From NCBI GenBank assembly GCA_050951505.1, contig JBMNJE010000011.1, positions 62,001 to 126,000 on the forward strand: 64,000 nucleotides of DNA. The letters run 5' to 3'. This document shows, piece by piece, positions 41,341 through 50,500 of the stretch; position 1 is the first letter of the stretch; each line of letters begins with the position of its first letter. Below the pieces are notes generated by a model, which was not told the origin of the DNA, did not search any database, and worked only from the letters and a program-made list of their open reading frames with translations. This DNA comes from DUOA01 sp012839095 (GTDB lineage Bacteria; Bacillota; Clostridia; Caldicoprobacterales; DTU083). A program made the translations under genes and the position numbers.

Positions 41341-42881
41341 AAAAACGTGCATTGATCAGTGTTTCAGACAAATCGGGAATCGTGGAACTGGCAAGGGAAC
41401 TGGAGCAGCTTTCCTTTGAGATTCTCTCCACCGGGGGGACGGCTGAAGCCTTAAGCAAGGCGGGGATTTCCGTTATAAATGTCAGTGACATAACAGGTTT
41501 TCCCGAGTGTCTGGATGGCCGGGTAAAAACACTGCATCCTAATATTCATGCGGGTATCCTTGCCATAAGGAATAATCAGGAGCATATGGAGCAATTAAAA
41601 GAGCTTCAGATAGACACCATTGACCTGGTTGTAATCAACCTGTATCCCTTTCGTCAGACTATTCTAAAGAAGCAGGCAACACTGGCAGATGCCATAGAGA
41701 ACATCGATATCGGGGGGCCTGCCATGCTACGGGCGGCGGCCAAGAACTATCAGGATGTGGCAGTGGTAGTGGATCCTGCAGATTATTCCATTGTTCTTAA
41801 CGAACTCAGAGAGGGTGGAATCAAACAGGAAACCAGCTTGTATCTGGCTGCCAAAGTATTTGAGCTGACTGCCCACTATGATGCACTTATTGCCCAATAC
41901 CTGAGAGAGCAATCCGCCTCCGGATCTTTTCCCAAATTGCTGACCCTGACCTTTGAAAAGCATCAGGAAATGCGGTATGGGGAAAACCCGCATCAAGAGG
42001 CGGTGTTTTACAGGGAAATACGTCCTGTGGCAGGCAGCCTGCCAACAGCGCATCAGCTGCATGGAAAGGAACTGTCATTCAACAATATCAACGATACCAA
42101 TGGAGCCCTGGACCTTTTAAAGGAGTTTGACAGGCCGACGGTTGTTGCGGTAAAGCATGCAAATCCCTGCGGAGTGGGTACGGCTGACAGCATTTCGGAG
42201 GCATACAAAAAAGCCTATGAGTCGGATCCGGTTTCTATCTTCGGAGGCATAGTGGCAGCCAACCGGGAAATTGATGAGGATACTGCCCGGGAAATCAACA
42301 AGATATTTGTAGAAATCGTAGTTGCTCCCGGTTATACGGAAAAGGCACTTGAGATCCTTAAAGAAAAAAAGAATATACGTATTCTGGCTTTGAAGGATAT
42401 TCTGGCTCCTCTGCCGGATAATGCATGGGATATGAAGAAGGTGGCAGGCGGACTGCTGGTGCAGGAGCCGGACAGGAAGCTCCTGCCTGATGATGAGCAC
42501 TGGAAGGTTGTTACAGACAGGCAGCCGACGGAAAGGGAGCTGGAGGATGCCTTGTTTGCCTGGAAGATTGTCAAGCATACCAAATCCAATGGAATTGCCA
42601 TAGCAAAGGACAAGCAGTCGCTGGGAATCGGACCGGGACAGGTCAATCGAATCTGGGCAGTGGAACAGGCAGTTGAGCGCAGCGGAGATAAGGTGAAAGG
42701 AGCTGCCCTGGCTTCAGATGCCTTCTTCCCCTTTGATGATTGCGTGGAGGCGGCAGCTAAGGCCGGTATCTCCGTTATCATTCAGCCGGGCGGGTCTGTC
42801 AGGGATCAATTGTCCATTGATGCCTGCAATCGCCATGGCATCGCTATGATATTTACCGGAATGAGACATTTCAAGCATTGA
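41337..42881 (+). CDS. purH: Bifunctional AICAR transformylase / IMP cyclohydrolase
   Basis: A 514-residue enzyme for the last two steps to IMP. The N-terminal cyclohydrolase (residues 1-195) has LISVSDKSGI, STGGTA and CLDGRVKTLHPNIHAGIL. The C-terminal transformylase carries RYGENPHQEA, VKHANPCGVG with the catalytic Lys-His pair, and SDAFFPFDD. Length and motifs are normal. It overlaps purN by 4 bp; a 56-bp gap separates it from purD. Confidence 0.97.
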   Translation: MKKRALISVSDKSGIVELARELEQLSFEILSTGGTAEALSKAGISVINVSDITGFPECLDGRVKTLHPNIHAGILAIRNNQEHMEQLKELQIDTIDLVVINLYPFRQTILKKQATLADAIENIDIGGPAMLRAAAKNYQDVAVVVDPADYSIVLNELREGGIKQETSLYLAAKVFELTAHYDALIAQYLREQSASGSFPKLLTLTFEKHQEMRYGENPHQEAVFYREIRPVAGSLPTAHQLHGKELSFNNINDTNGALDLLKEFDRPTVVAVKHANPCGVGTADSISEAYKKAYESDPVSIFGGIVAANREIDEDTAREINKIFVEIVVAPGYTEKALEILKEKKNIRILALKDILAPLPDNAWDMKKVAGGLLVQEPDRKLLPDDEHWKVVTDRQPTERELEDALFAWKIVKHTKSNGIAIAKDKQSLGIGPGQVNRIWAVEQAVERSGDKVKGAALASDAFFPFDDCVEAAAKAGISVIIQPGGSVRDQLSIDACNRHGIAMIFTGMRHFKH

Positions 42882-42937
42882 TTTAGAAAAGAGTCGGAAC
42901 TTAATCCGGCGGGAGAGAAAATGAGGTAAGTGTTCAT

Positions 42938-44200
42938 ATGAAGATACTGGTTGTCGGCGGAGGGGGCAGAGAGCATGCCATAGTCTGGAAACTGAGTCAA
43001 AGCCCCCGTGTAAGCAGAATATATTGTGCTCCCGGAAATGGCGGAATTGCCTCTATGGCAGAATGCATCGAAATTGAGGCAACGGATTTGGACGGGATAA
43101 CTGTTTTTGCCAGGGAGAAAGAGATAGATCTTACGGTTGTGGCTCCTGATGATCCCTTGGCCATGGGCATGGTGGACAAGCTGGAAGCAAACGGACTGCG
43201 CGCATTCGGCCCGCGAAAGGCTGCTGCCAGGCTTGAGTCCAGCAAGGTCTATGCCAAGGAGTTTATGAAAAAGTATGGAATTCCTACAGCTGAATATCAG
43301 GCCTTTGAAAGCTATGAGGATGCTCTTTCCTATCTGAAACAGGCTGATTTTCCTGTGGTAGTCAAAGCCGACGGACTTGCCCTGGGTAAGGGTGTCATTA
43401 TTGCTTCCTCGAGGGAAGAAGCTGAAAACGCCTTAAGAGAGATGCTGCTGGAGGGCAGATTCGGGGACGCGGGGAAAAGGATCTTGATTGAAGAATTTAT
43501 TACCGGCCCCGAGGTTTCCATTCTGGCTTTCACAGATGGCCGGACCGCCATACCAATGGTCAGCTCCCAGGATCACAAGAGAGTATATGATGGCGATAAA
43601 GGGCCGAATACGGGAGGTATGGGTGCTTTCTCTCCCAGTCCCTTTTATACGGCTGATATTGCAAAGTATGTGGAAAAAAACATAATTGAACCTACAATAA
43701 GGGGAATGGGTGAGGAAGGAAGTCCTTTCAAGGGTGTACTGTACTTCGGACTGATGCTGACAAGTGACGGTCCCAAGGTTTTGGAATACAATGCAAGGTT
43801 TGGAGATCCTGAGACCCAGGCGGTATTGCCCAGACTCAAATCCGATTTGCTGGAAATCATGGAGGCAGTTATCGATGAACGACTGGATCAGATGCAAATT
43901 GATTGGGATGACAGGGCTGCAGCCTGTGTTGTTCTGGCTTCCGGCGGATATCCGGGCTCTTATGATAAGGGAATCCCCATCGAGATAGGAGAGGTAACTG
44001 ATTGTCTGCTGTTTCACGCCGGAACCGCTCAAGGGCTCCATGGACTGGTAACCAATGGAGGGCGTGTCCTGGGTGTAACGGCCTTGGGGAAGGATCTGGA
44101 GCAGTGTATCCGGAAGGTATACGGAAGTATTAACCGCATTTATTTTAAGGGAATGCATTACCGAAGGGATATCGGCAGGATAAAAGAAAGGGAGCAATAG
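42938..44200 (+). CDS. purD: Phosphoribosylamine-glycine ligase
   Basis: A 420-residue ATP-grasp enzyme that joins phosphoribosylamine to glycine. It has MKILVVGGGGREHAIVWKL, VVKADGLALGKGV (ATP-binding), SQDHKRVYDGDKGPNTGGMG and LEYNARFGDPETQ (metal site). VVAPDDPLAMGMVD replaces the commoner GPExPL motif, as in other Clostridia. It is the last pur gene here; a short GGGAGC-AATA-GCTCCC hairpin spans the stop codon (44190-44205) without a T run. Confidence 0.97.
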   Translation: MKILVVGGGGREHAIVWKLSQSPRVSRIYCAPGNGGIASMAECIEIEATDLDGITVFAREKEIDLTVVAPDDPLAMGMVDKLEANGLRAFGPRKAAARLESSKVYAKEFMKKYGIPTAEYQAFESYEDALSYLKQADFPVVVKADGLALGKGVIIASSREEAENALREMLLEGRFGDAGKRILIEEFITGPEVSILAFTDGRTAIPMVSSQDHKRVYDGDKGPNTGGMGAFSPSPFYTADIAKYVEKNIIEPTIRGMGEEGSPFKGVLYFGLMLTSDGPKVLEYNARFGDPETQAVLPRLKSDLLEIMEAVIDERLDQMQIDWDDRAAACVVLASGGYPGSYDKGIPIEIGEVTDCLLFHAGTAQGLHGLVTNGGRVLGVTALGKDLEQCIRKVYGSINRIYFKGMHYRRDIGRIKEREQ

Positions 44201-44208
44201 CTCCCCGG

Positions 44209-44412
44209 TTATATGTGATCCCGGAATTCATTGATATCAATTTGCGGATAATCATCAAAGTCATCAATGGAAAAGCTGTCATGGTCCTCAGGTGACAGAG
44301 CATTGATGCCGTGGGAAATCTCCGGGGGAAAGATGGACATATCCAGTGCTCCGTCTATGACCAGAAAATCCTTATTATGGAGTTTGGGTATTTCAGGCCG
44401 TATATCTGCCAC
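44209..44412 (-). CDS. Small acidic hypothetical protein
   Basis: A 67-residue, acidic, Asp/Ile-rich ORF (DSFSIDDFDDYPQIDINEF) on the opposite strand, 8 bp after purD. No family is recognised. The start is doubtful: the AAGGAG directly abuts GTG 44412. Coding status is uncertain. Confidence 0.4.
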   Translation of the reverse strand: MADIRPEIPKLHNKDFLVIDGALDMSIFPPEISHGINALSPEDHDSFSIDDFDDYPQIDINEFRDHI

Positions 44413-44597
44413 CTCCTTATCCCTCGAACATACCGGTGATGCATATATCTAATTGTATTCATACACGATATTAGTTTGGCATTTTCAAGGGTCTTTATGC
44501 ACTGCTCCATTATATCCCGAAAAATGCAATTATCGGATCAATTTAATGACGGAACAGGAGCATGCAGCATTAGTAAACAGGACAGGAGCAGAAACAA

Positions 44598-45128
44598 ATG
44601 AGGAAAGGTTATATTCAGGTCTACACCGGTGACGGAAAGGGCAAAACAACTGCAGCTCTGGGGCTGGGACTGCGGGCAGTCGGCCATGGGCTCAAGGTCA
44701 TCCTGATTCAATTTATGAAGGGTATGCACACCGGCGAGCTGGAGTCCATAAAAAGACTTGACCCGGAATTCCGCATACTTAGGTTTGGCGAAACCAGGAA
44801 GTTTGTCTTTTTGATGAGTGATTCCGAAAGACAGGGCTTAGCCCTCAAAATACAGGAGGAAATAAAAATACTGCATGATATCCTGCAAAACAAGAGCTGC
44901 GATATTTTGATACTGGATGAAATATTGGGCTGCATACAGGCAGGATTGGTATCGGTAGAGGATTTACTGGACATAATAGATCACAAGCCTGATGAGATGG
45001 AACTGGTTCTGACTGGACGGGGGCTTCCGGAGGAAATAGCCGAAAGGGCTGATCTGATTACGGAAATGAAGGCAGTCAGGCATTATATGGACGCCGGTGT
45101 TCAGGCAAGAATCGGTATTGAAAAATAG
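44598..45128 (+). CDS. cobO: Corrinoid adenosyltransferase (CobO/BtuR type)
   Basis: A 176-residue ATP:cob(I)alamin adenosyltransferase that makes adenosylcobalamin. The P-loop is GDGKGKTTAALGLGLRA, followed by LILDEILGCIQAGL (DE-x-L/N motif) and the C-terminal ADLITEMKAVRHYMDAG. Length is typical of the CobA/CobO family. It is monocistronic here, with a strong terminator behind. ATG 44598 follows AGGAGCAGAAACAA. B12-dependent enzymes are expected in this organism. Confidence 0.92.
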   Translation: MRKGYIQVYTGDGKGKTTAALGLGLRAVGHGLKVILIQFMKGMHTGELESIKRLDPEFRILRFGETRKFVFLMSDSERQGLALKIQEEIKILHDILQNKSCDILILDEILGCIQAGLVSVEDLLDIIDHKPDEMELVLTGRGLPEEIAERADLITEMKAVRHYMDAGVQARIGIEK

Positions 45129-45153
45129 GTGCAGCCTGTTGATTCAAAAAACA

Positions 45154-45193
45154 AAGCCTTTATCTGATGTATGCCCCATCGGATAAAGGCCTT
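45154..45193 (+). terminator. Terminator after cobO
   Basis: AAGCCTTTATCTGATG and CATCGGATAAAGGCCTT pair over about 16 bp with a 7-nt loop, followed by TTCTGTT. On the other strand it may also help stop dapB transcription. Confidence 0.85.
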
Positions 45194-45282
45194 TTCTGTT
45201 TATGTGTAATTGTGCTCGCGGCTTCTTGCTCATTCATTTGCTCGTCAGCCCGGAAATCTCTCTGCCGGCTGATATTATGGTT

Positions 45283-46044
45283 TCATCGTCCCGCCAGCAC
45301 ATCGGACATGGTATAGAGCCCTGCTGTCTTACCGGCCATATATTTTACTGCTTCCATAGCTCCAAGGGCAAAGAGTTTCCTTGAATGAGCGGTATGGGTG
45401 ATCTCAATTATTTCATCCTGACCTGCAAAGATTACACTGTGCTCTCCTGCTATGGTGCCTCCACGGATGGCATGAATCCCAATTTCGTTTTTGGATCGCC
45501 TGTTGTTTTTGGAATGCCTTCCATAAGTAAAATTCTTGGCAGGCTGCAATACTTCATTCAGGGCATCTGCCAAAGCGTAAGCTGTACCGCTGGGTGCATC
45601 TATTTTCTGGTTATGGTGTTTTTCCACAATTTCAATGTCAAACCTGTCTCCCAGCACCAGGGCGGCTTTTTTTATAAGCTCGTACATCAGATTGATGCCA
45701 AGTGACATGTTAGCAGCCCGTAAAACAGCTGTCTTTTGAGAAAGTCTCTCTATCATATTCAGGTCTTCTGGCGACAGTCCGGTGGTGGCTATCACCAGCG
45801 GAAGAGAGGTTTTTTCAGCGTATTCCATAAGCGGAGGCAGGGCGTCGGGAACCGAAAAGTCTAAAATCACATCCGCTTCCTCCTGAATCAGGGTAAGCTG
45901 ATCATATACCGGAAAAGAATTTACCCTTGACTCGGGATATCGATCCACACCTGCCGCTATTTCAATCTCCTCCTGCTCTGCAAGGGCAGATACCACAGCC
46001 TGGCCCATTTTCCCGTTGCAGCCATGCAGAATAAGTTTTATCAT
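45283..46044 (-). CDS. dapB: 4-hydroxy-tetrahydrodipicolinate reductase
   Basis: A 253-residue NAD(P)H enzyme of lysine and diaminopimelate synthesis. It shows GCNGKMGQAVV (nucleotide binding), DFSVPDAL, IATTGLS, VEKHHNQKIDAPSGTA with the catalytic His and Lys, and HAIRGGTIAGEH. ATG 46044 is chosen from the conserved start MIKLILHGCNGKMG; GGAG lies about 12 nt upstream. It is the last gene of the lysine-riboswitch operon asd-dapA-dapB. Confidence 0.95.
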   Translation of the reverse strand: MIKLILHGCNGKMGQAVVSALAEQEEIEIAAGVDRYPESRVNSFPVYDQLTLIQEEADVILDFSVPDALPPLMEYAEKTSLPLVIATTGLSPEDLNMIERLSQKTAVLRAANMSLGINLMYELIKKAALVLGDRFDIEIVEKHHNQKIDAPSGTAYALADALNEVLQPAKNFTYGRHSKNNRRSKNEIGIHAIRGGTIAGEHSVIFAGQDEIIEITHTAHSRKLFALGAMEAVKYMAGKTAGLYTMSDVLAGR

Positions 46045-46097
46045 CAGTGGATTACACTCCAATCTTATTAATTTTTTGAAAAGGGAGACCTTATTTT

Positions 46098-46979
46098 TTA
46101 CGCTATTAATCCATACTCCTTCATAGCCTTCTTCAGCAAGGCAAGATTGGTGTCTTCCATATCTGCCAGAGGGAGACGCAAGGGTCCCATATTAAAGCCC
46201 ATAAGATTCATGGCGGTTTTAACCGGTATGGGATTAACCTCGCAGAAGAGAGCATCGATCAGAGGAAGCAGTTTTAGTTGAAGTTCCAGGCTCCTCTGTA
46301 TGTTTCCTTTAAGGAACTCTTCCACCATAAGATGGGTGTCGGCAGGGGCAACATTGGCCACGACAGAAATAACCCCTTTTCCGCCCGATGCAAGCAGAGG
46401 TACAACCATATCGTCATTACCGGAGTAAATATCCAGAACATCTCCGCAGGTTCTGAATATCTCCAATACCTGTGCAATGTTCCCGCTGGCTTCCTTGACA
46501 GCACGGACGTTTTTCAGTTTTGCCAACTCCCGCAGTATTTTGGGTGTAATATTAACATTGGTTCGGCTGGGCACGTTGTAAACAATAATGGGTAAGCTTA
46601 CCGCTTCGGAGATTGCACGAAAATGCGCCAGTATACCTTTCACATTACCTTTGTTGTAATAGGGATTCACGGCCAGCAGACCGTCTGCCCCCAGCTCTTC
46701 CGCTTCAATTGCAGCCCGCACCACCTCTGCGGTATTGTTTCCTCCGATTCCGGCAATAACCGGCAGTCTGCCGCCTGATTTTTCCACGGTGAACCGGATT
46801 ACATCTCTTTTTTCCTGCTGTGTCATTGTTGAAGGTTCTCCTGTTGTACCGCAGGCCAGCAGAGCATCAGTGCCCTGCTCTATCTGAAAGTCAATGGATT
46901 TATCAAAGGCATCAAAGTTTACTCCCCTTTCTGTAAAAGGGGTTACCAAGGCAACACAGGAACCGGTAAAAAGACTCAT
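46098..46979 (-). CDS. dapA: 4-hydroxy-tetrahydrodipicolinate synthase
   Basis: A 293-residue aldolase that condenses pyruvate with aspartate semialdehyde. It has CGTTGEPSTMTQQEK, IAGIGGNNTAEV, NVPSRTNVNI with the catalytic Tyr nearby, and VRAVKEASGN with the Schiff-base Lys. ATG 46979 follows AGGTAGGTGACAGTC; a longer reading from 47009 would overlap asd. It lies 19 bp downstream of asd. Confidence 0.96.
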   Translation of the reverse strand: MSLFTGSCVALVTPFTERGVNFDAFDKSIDFQIEQGTDALLACGTTGEPSTMTQQEKRDVIRFTVEKSGGRLPVIAGIGGNNTAEVVRAAIEAEELGADGLLAVNPYYNKGNVKGILAHFRAISEAVSLPIIVYNVPSRTNVNITPKILRELAKLKNVRAVKEASGNIAQVLEIFRTCGDVLDIYSGNDDMVVPLLASGGKGVISVVANVAPADTHLMVEEFLKGNIQRSLELQLKLLPLIDALFCEVNPIPVKTAMNLMGFNMGPLRLPLADMEDTNLALLKKAMKEYGLIA

Positions 46980-46998
46980 AAGACTGTCACCTACCTTT

Positions 46999-48006
46999 CT
47001 ACTTATCATTCTCCCAATTGGAAATCAAAAGCTCAGCGATCTGCACTGTATTGGTGGCTGCGCCTTTTCTGATATTATCCGCCACCACCCAAAGGTTTAC
47101 ACCGCTGTCTACGCTTTCATCACGCCTAATCCTGCCTACAAAGACCTCGTCCTTGTCCTGAGCTTCAATGGGCATGGGATAACGGTTGCCGGCAGGATCA
47201 TCCACCAATGCTATTCCCGGTGCTTCCGCCAATACCCTTTTCAGTTCAGCCAGATCAAAGTCTTCCTTCAGCTCCACATTAATGGATTCACTGTGCCCAT
47301 GGAAAACCGGCACCCGGACTGTTGTAGCTGTAATTCTCAATGTCGGATCTCCCAGGATCTTTTTAGTTTCATCGATCATTTTAACTTCTTCTTTGGTGTA
47401 TCCGTTTTCCAAAAAATCATCAATATGAGGCAGGCAGTTGCCGAATATGGGATAGGGGAATTTCTCCGGAGCTTGCCCCTGTATGCCTCTTTCCAGATCC
47501 GAGTATCCCCTCATTCCCGCACCGGATACTGCCTGGTAAGTGGAATATACAATTCTTTTAATCCCATAGCGATCATACAGAGGTTTCAGGGCTACCACCG
47601 CCTGAATGGTGGAGCAATTGGGATTGGAGATAATTCCCTTGTGCTTTTCAATATCCTGGGGATTGACTTCCGGCACTATCAAAGGAACATCAGGATTCAT
47701 TCTCCAGGCACTGCTGTTATCAATTACTACAATTCCTCTGGCAGCAGCAATGGGAGCATACTTCCGGCTGACTTCGCCTCCTGCTGAGAACAAAGCAATA
47801 TGAATATCCCTACCGTCAAAACAGCTTTCATTAAGCTCTTCCACTGTATATTCCCTGTTCATGAAGGTAACCTTTTTTCCGGCGGAGCGTGCGGAAGCAA
47901 ACAAAATATAGTTTTCCGCCGGCAGCTGTCTTTCCTCCAGCACCTGCAGAAATTTCTGGCCTACCATTCCGGTAGCTCCTACAATGGCAATATTGTACTT
48001 TTTCAA
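46999..48006 (-). CDS. asd: Aspartate-semialdehyde dehydrogenase
   Basis: A 335-residue NADP enzyme that reduces aspartyl phosphate. It has NIAIVGATGMVGQKFLQVL (Rossmann loop), SNPNCSTIQAVVAL with the catalytic Cys, and RVPVFHGHSESINVEL with the catalytic His. TTG 48006 is preferred since CAGGAGGAAATGTA lies just upstream; ORF reading from 48048 starts before that site. It is the first gene under the lysine riboswitch. Confidence 0.96.
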   Translation of the reverse strand: MKKYNIAIVGATGMVGQKFLQVLEERQLPAENYILFASARSAGKKVTFMNREYTVEELNESCFDGRDIHIALFSAGGEVSRKYAPIAAARGIVVIDNSSAWRMNPDVPLIVPEVNPQDIEKHKGIISNPNCSTIQAVVALKPLYDRYGIKRIVYSTYQAVSGAGMRGYSDLERGIQGQAPEKFPYPIFGNCLPHIDDFLENGYTKEEVKMIDETKKILGDPTLRITATTVRVPVFHGHSESINVELKEDFDLAELKRVLAEAPGIALVDDPAGNRYPMPIEAQDKDEVFVGRIRRDESVDSGVNLWVVADNIRKGAATNTVQIAELLISNWENDK

Positions 48007-48101
48007 TACATTTCCTCCTGTTTCTGTATTTTTGTATTTAACTCCCATAGATTAGGATATGCAGCCGGCGGCTGAAAGTATTATTAACTGCCTGAAAATA
48101 A

Positions 48102-48127
48102 AAGGCGGCTGTTTATACCAGCCGCCT
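48102..48127 (-). terminator. Lysine-riboswitch terminator
   Basis: On the minus strand AGGCGGCTG-loop-CAGCCGCCT is followed by TTTTATTTT. It lies between the lysine aptamer and asd, as expected for a transcriptional off-switch. Confidence 0.88.
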
Positions 48128-48174
48128 CCGTTTCTCAAAAAAGCATGTCTTTCATAATTATGCTGTCAACGAAA

Positions 48175-48345
48175 GCAGTTAGCACTCCATCAAATATTTG
48201 ATGACAGTCAGTGAGTTATTCACCCAAAGACCAGAAAACAGCGGGAGGGCCGCAGTTCCCTTCGGCGGCTTTTCCTTTCCTTCACCTTCATGGAACCCCT
48301 TCATTCTCCGGTGAAATACTGATAAAAGCCGCGCCTCTAAACTAC
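48175..48345 (-). ncRNA. Lysine riboswitch (L box) controlling asd-dapA-dapB
   Basis: On the minus strand the leader has P1 GTAGTT (48345-48340) with AACTGC (48180-48175), the conserved TTTAGAGGCGCGGC entry, AGTATT, GGTGAAGG, AGCCGCCGAAGGG and CTGGTCTTTGGGTGA elements of the lysine aptamer. Lysine binding should favour the terminator downstream and shut the operon. Confidence 0.88.
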
Positions 48346-48364
48346 CTAATCCATATTTTTTTCC

Positions 48365-48393
48365 ATAATACCATCCAGGAACAGAATTGTCAA
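48365..48393 (-). promoter_or_regulatory. SigA-type promoter of the asd-dapA-dapB operon
   Basis: On the minus strand TTGACA (48393-48388), 17 nt, TATTAT (48370-48365), about 20 bp before the lysine aptamer begins. Confidence 0.82.
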
Positions 48394-48642
48394 TCAATGA
48401 AAAATCTCTTGAGCATCGTTTAGTGATTGTTTTTTGCATCCCCAGCAGGTATTATACCTATAAGGTCTATGTTGATTGTAGGAAAGACTTTGATTCCATT
48501 ACTGAATAAGTTCCGCTTTCTTGTTTATCATTTGAGTTTTGGGGAAAATAAGTGTGTATTCCTAAATGGGAAAGATATCAAAAGACCAACAATACCAATG
48601 AGATACCCAAATAAAATAGAATCAATAAAAGGAAGGATAATA
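48394..48642 (+). other. Leader region of the DEAD-box helicase gene
   Basis: About 250 bp without a supportable gene. The frame of the helicase stays open back to 48427 but lacks a ribosome binding site and any family resemblance before ATG 48643. It probably contains the helicase promoter and an untranslated leader. Confidence 0.5.
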
Positions 48643-50214
48643 ATGGATGCAGTTAGGTTTAGTGATTTGGACTTAAATGAGAACATACTGAAAGCAATAG
48701 ATGATATGGGCTTTGAAGAGCCCTCAAGGATTCAAGCCGAAGTGATACCCGTATTGCTCCAGGGATATGATGCCATAGGTCAGGCACAGACGGGAACAGG
48801 CAAGACCCTTGCTTTTGGAGCGCCTATTTTAAACAATATGAGCAGAACAGGAGAAATAAACAGCCTGATACTGACACCTACCCGGGAATTAGCAGTGCAG
48901 GTAAATGATGAACTGGTTCGAATTGCCAAGTATACAAACGCCAGACTGCTACCGGTATATGGTGGTCAGCCTATAGAAAGGCAGATAAGAGCAATAAAAA
49001 GGGGAGTTGATATAATTGTGGGAACCCCGGGCAGAGTCCTTGATTTGATTAGAAGAAAAGTTATTGTTCTTAAATACATCAACTTTCTCATACTGGATGA
49101 GGGCGACGAGATGCTGGACATGGGCTTCATTGGTGATATTGAGGCTATAATTAAAGCCTCCAACAAAGAAAGGCAAACCATGTTCTTTTCTGCCACTATG
49201 CCTGCCCCAATAAAAAAACTGGCCAAAAGGTATATGAAGCCTGATGCCAAGCATATCTCTGTCGTTACAAATGTTATGACGGTGCCCACCGTAAGTCAGT
49301 ATTATTTTGAAATCAAGCACAGGGACAGGTTTGAATCCCTATGTAGAATTCTGGATGTAGACGAACCTGCCAGTTCCATCATCTTTTGCAGAACAAAGCG
49401 TGGAGTAGATGAATTGGCGCAGGCTCTGCAAGCCAGAGGATATAATGTAGAAGGCATGCATGGTGATATGAACCAAAACCAAAGACTACAAACTCTGAAA
49501 AGGTTTAGAGATGGCAGTGTAGAGTTTCTGATAGCAACCGATGTAGCGGCCAGGGGAATCGATGTTGATGATGTTTCACATGTCATCAACTATGAACTGC
49601 CCCAGGATACAGAATCATATGTTCATAGGATAGGCCGAACCGGCCGTGCAAATAAAGAGGGTATAGCTTACACTCTGGTGACCTCCAAAGAATACCCCTT
49701 GTTAAAGCAAATAGAGAAGTCTACTAAATCTAAAATAAAAAGAAAAGAGATTCCCACCGTAGAAGATATTTTTCATTCAAAATATGATAGTATTGTCAAT
49801 CGTGTAAAGGAATCCTTGGAAAATGATGATTACAAGAAATTTATCCCCCTGGTATCCCAACTGGATGATGACTATAGTTTGCTGGATATTTCTGCTGCCC
49901 TAATGAACATTGCATACGGCAAGGAAATATCCTATGACTATTCCAAAAATGATATTAGTCATTCCAACCAGTATACCAGACTATTTATCTCAGTAGGCGA
50001 GATGGATAGGTTAAAGCCAAAAGTTTTGCTTGGTTTTCTGTGCAGCAATGCTCAAATAAGCAGTGACTCCATCGGGGACATAGATATTATGAAAAAGTTT
50101 TCCTTTGTCAACGTGAACAAGGATGTTGTAGAGCCGATTTTAAGGTTTTGCTCCGGAAAGAAATTATCCGGTCGTAAAGCAACTATTCAAATATCCAAGC
50201 CAAGAAATGCATAA
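48643..50214 (+). CDS. DEAD-box-family RNA helicase with DbpA-type RNA-binding domain
   Basis: A 523-residue ATP-dependent RNA helicase. RecA-1 (to about 210) has Q-motif SRIQAEVIP, motif I AQTGTGKT, Ia PTRELA, Ib TPGR, motif II LDEGDEMLD (Gly in place of the usual Ala) and III SAT. RecA-2 has IIFCRTKRGVDELA, ATDVAARGIDVDDVSHVINYE and HRIGRTGR. Residues 440-523 resemble the DbpA RNA-binding domain (RLFISVGEMDRLKPKVLLGFL), which targets 23S rRNA hairpin 92. ATG 48643 follows GGAAGGATAATA. It probably acts in ribosome assembly or cold adaptation. Confidence 0.9.
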   Translation: MDAVRFSDLDLNENILKAIDDMGFEEPSRIQAEVIPVLLQGYDAIGQAQTGTGKTLAFGAPILNNMSRTGEINSLILTPTRELAVQVNDELVRIAKYTNARLLPVYGGQPIERQIRAIKRGVDIIVGTPGRVLDLIRRKVIVLKYINFLILDEGDEMLDMGFIGDIEAIIKASNKERQTMFFSATMPAPIKKLAKRYMKPDAKHISVVTNVMTVPTVSQYYFEIKHRDRFESLCRILDVDEPASSIIFCRTKRGVDELAQALQARGYNVEGMHGDMNQNQRLQTLKRFRDGSVEFLIATDVAARGIDVDDVSHVINYELPQDTESYVHRIGRTGRANKEGIAYTLVTSKEYPLLKQIEKSTKSKIKRKEIPTVEDIFHSKYDSIVNRVKESLENDDYKKFIPLVSQLDDDYSLLDISAALMNIAYGKEISYDYSKNDISHSNQYTRLFISVGEMDRLKPKVLLGFLCSNAQISSDSIGDIDIMKKFSFVNVNKDVVEPILRFCSGKKLSGRKATIQISKPRNA

Positions 50215-50500
50215 GGCCGGGAATTCTGAGGGTTGGACTGCGTTTAACATGGCTGGCAACCTCGGACAAAGCCCGCTGGCCAGTTTGCGACGAACGCCTG
50301 ACGGATTTTCGGGAAGCTATACCCCTCTACGGTCAGGAAATTGGCGGGTAAGGCTTAAATTTGCACAGGAGTTTTCATCCTGGAAGTTGACTGTCAATGC
50401 AAAACCGGCTGCATATGAGACATTGGATGATGGACAGCTGGTATTTTACGCAGAGGGCGGGCCGGACAAACCTCTGTGCTGGGAACTCTGTAGGCCATAA
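50207..50500 (+). pseudogene. Possible C-terminal remnant of a glycosidase-like protein
   Basis: A 97-residue ORF that overlaps the helicase stop by 8 bp and has no ribosome binding site. Its second half (SGNWRVRLKFAQEFSSWKLT, then GQLVFYAEGGPDKPLCWEL) looks like the small beta domain that often closes glycoside hydrolases. It may be a gene fragment left by deletion. The 188 bp after it, before the M20 gene, hold nothing recognised. Confidence 0.35.

Noticed and set aside
48427..48642. N-terminal extension of the helicase reading frame
   Set aside because: No ribosome binding site and no helicase homology before ATG 48643, which follows GGAAGGATAATA.
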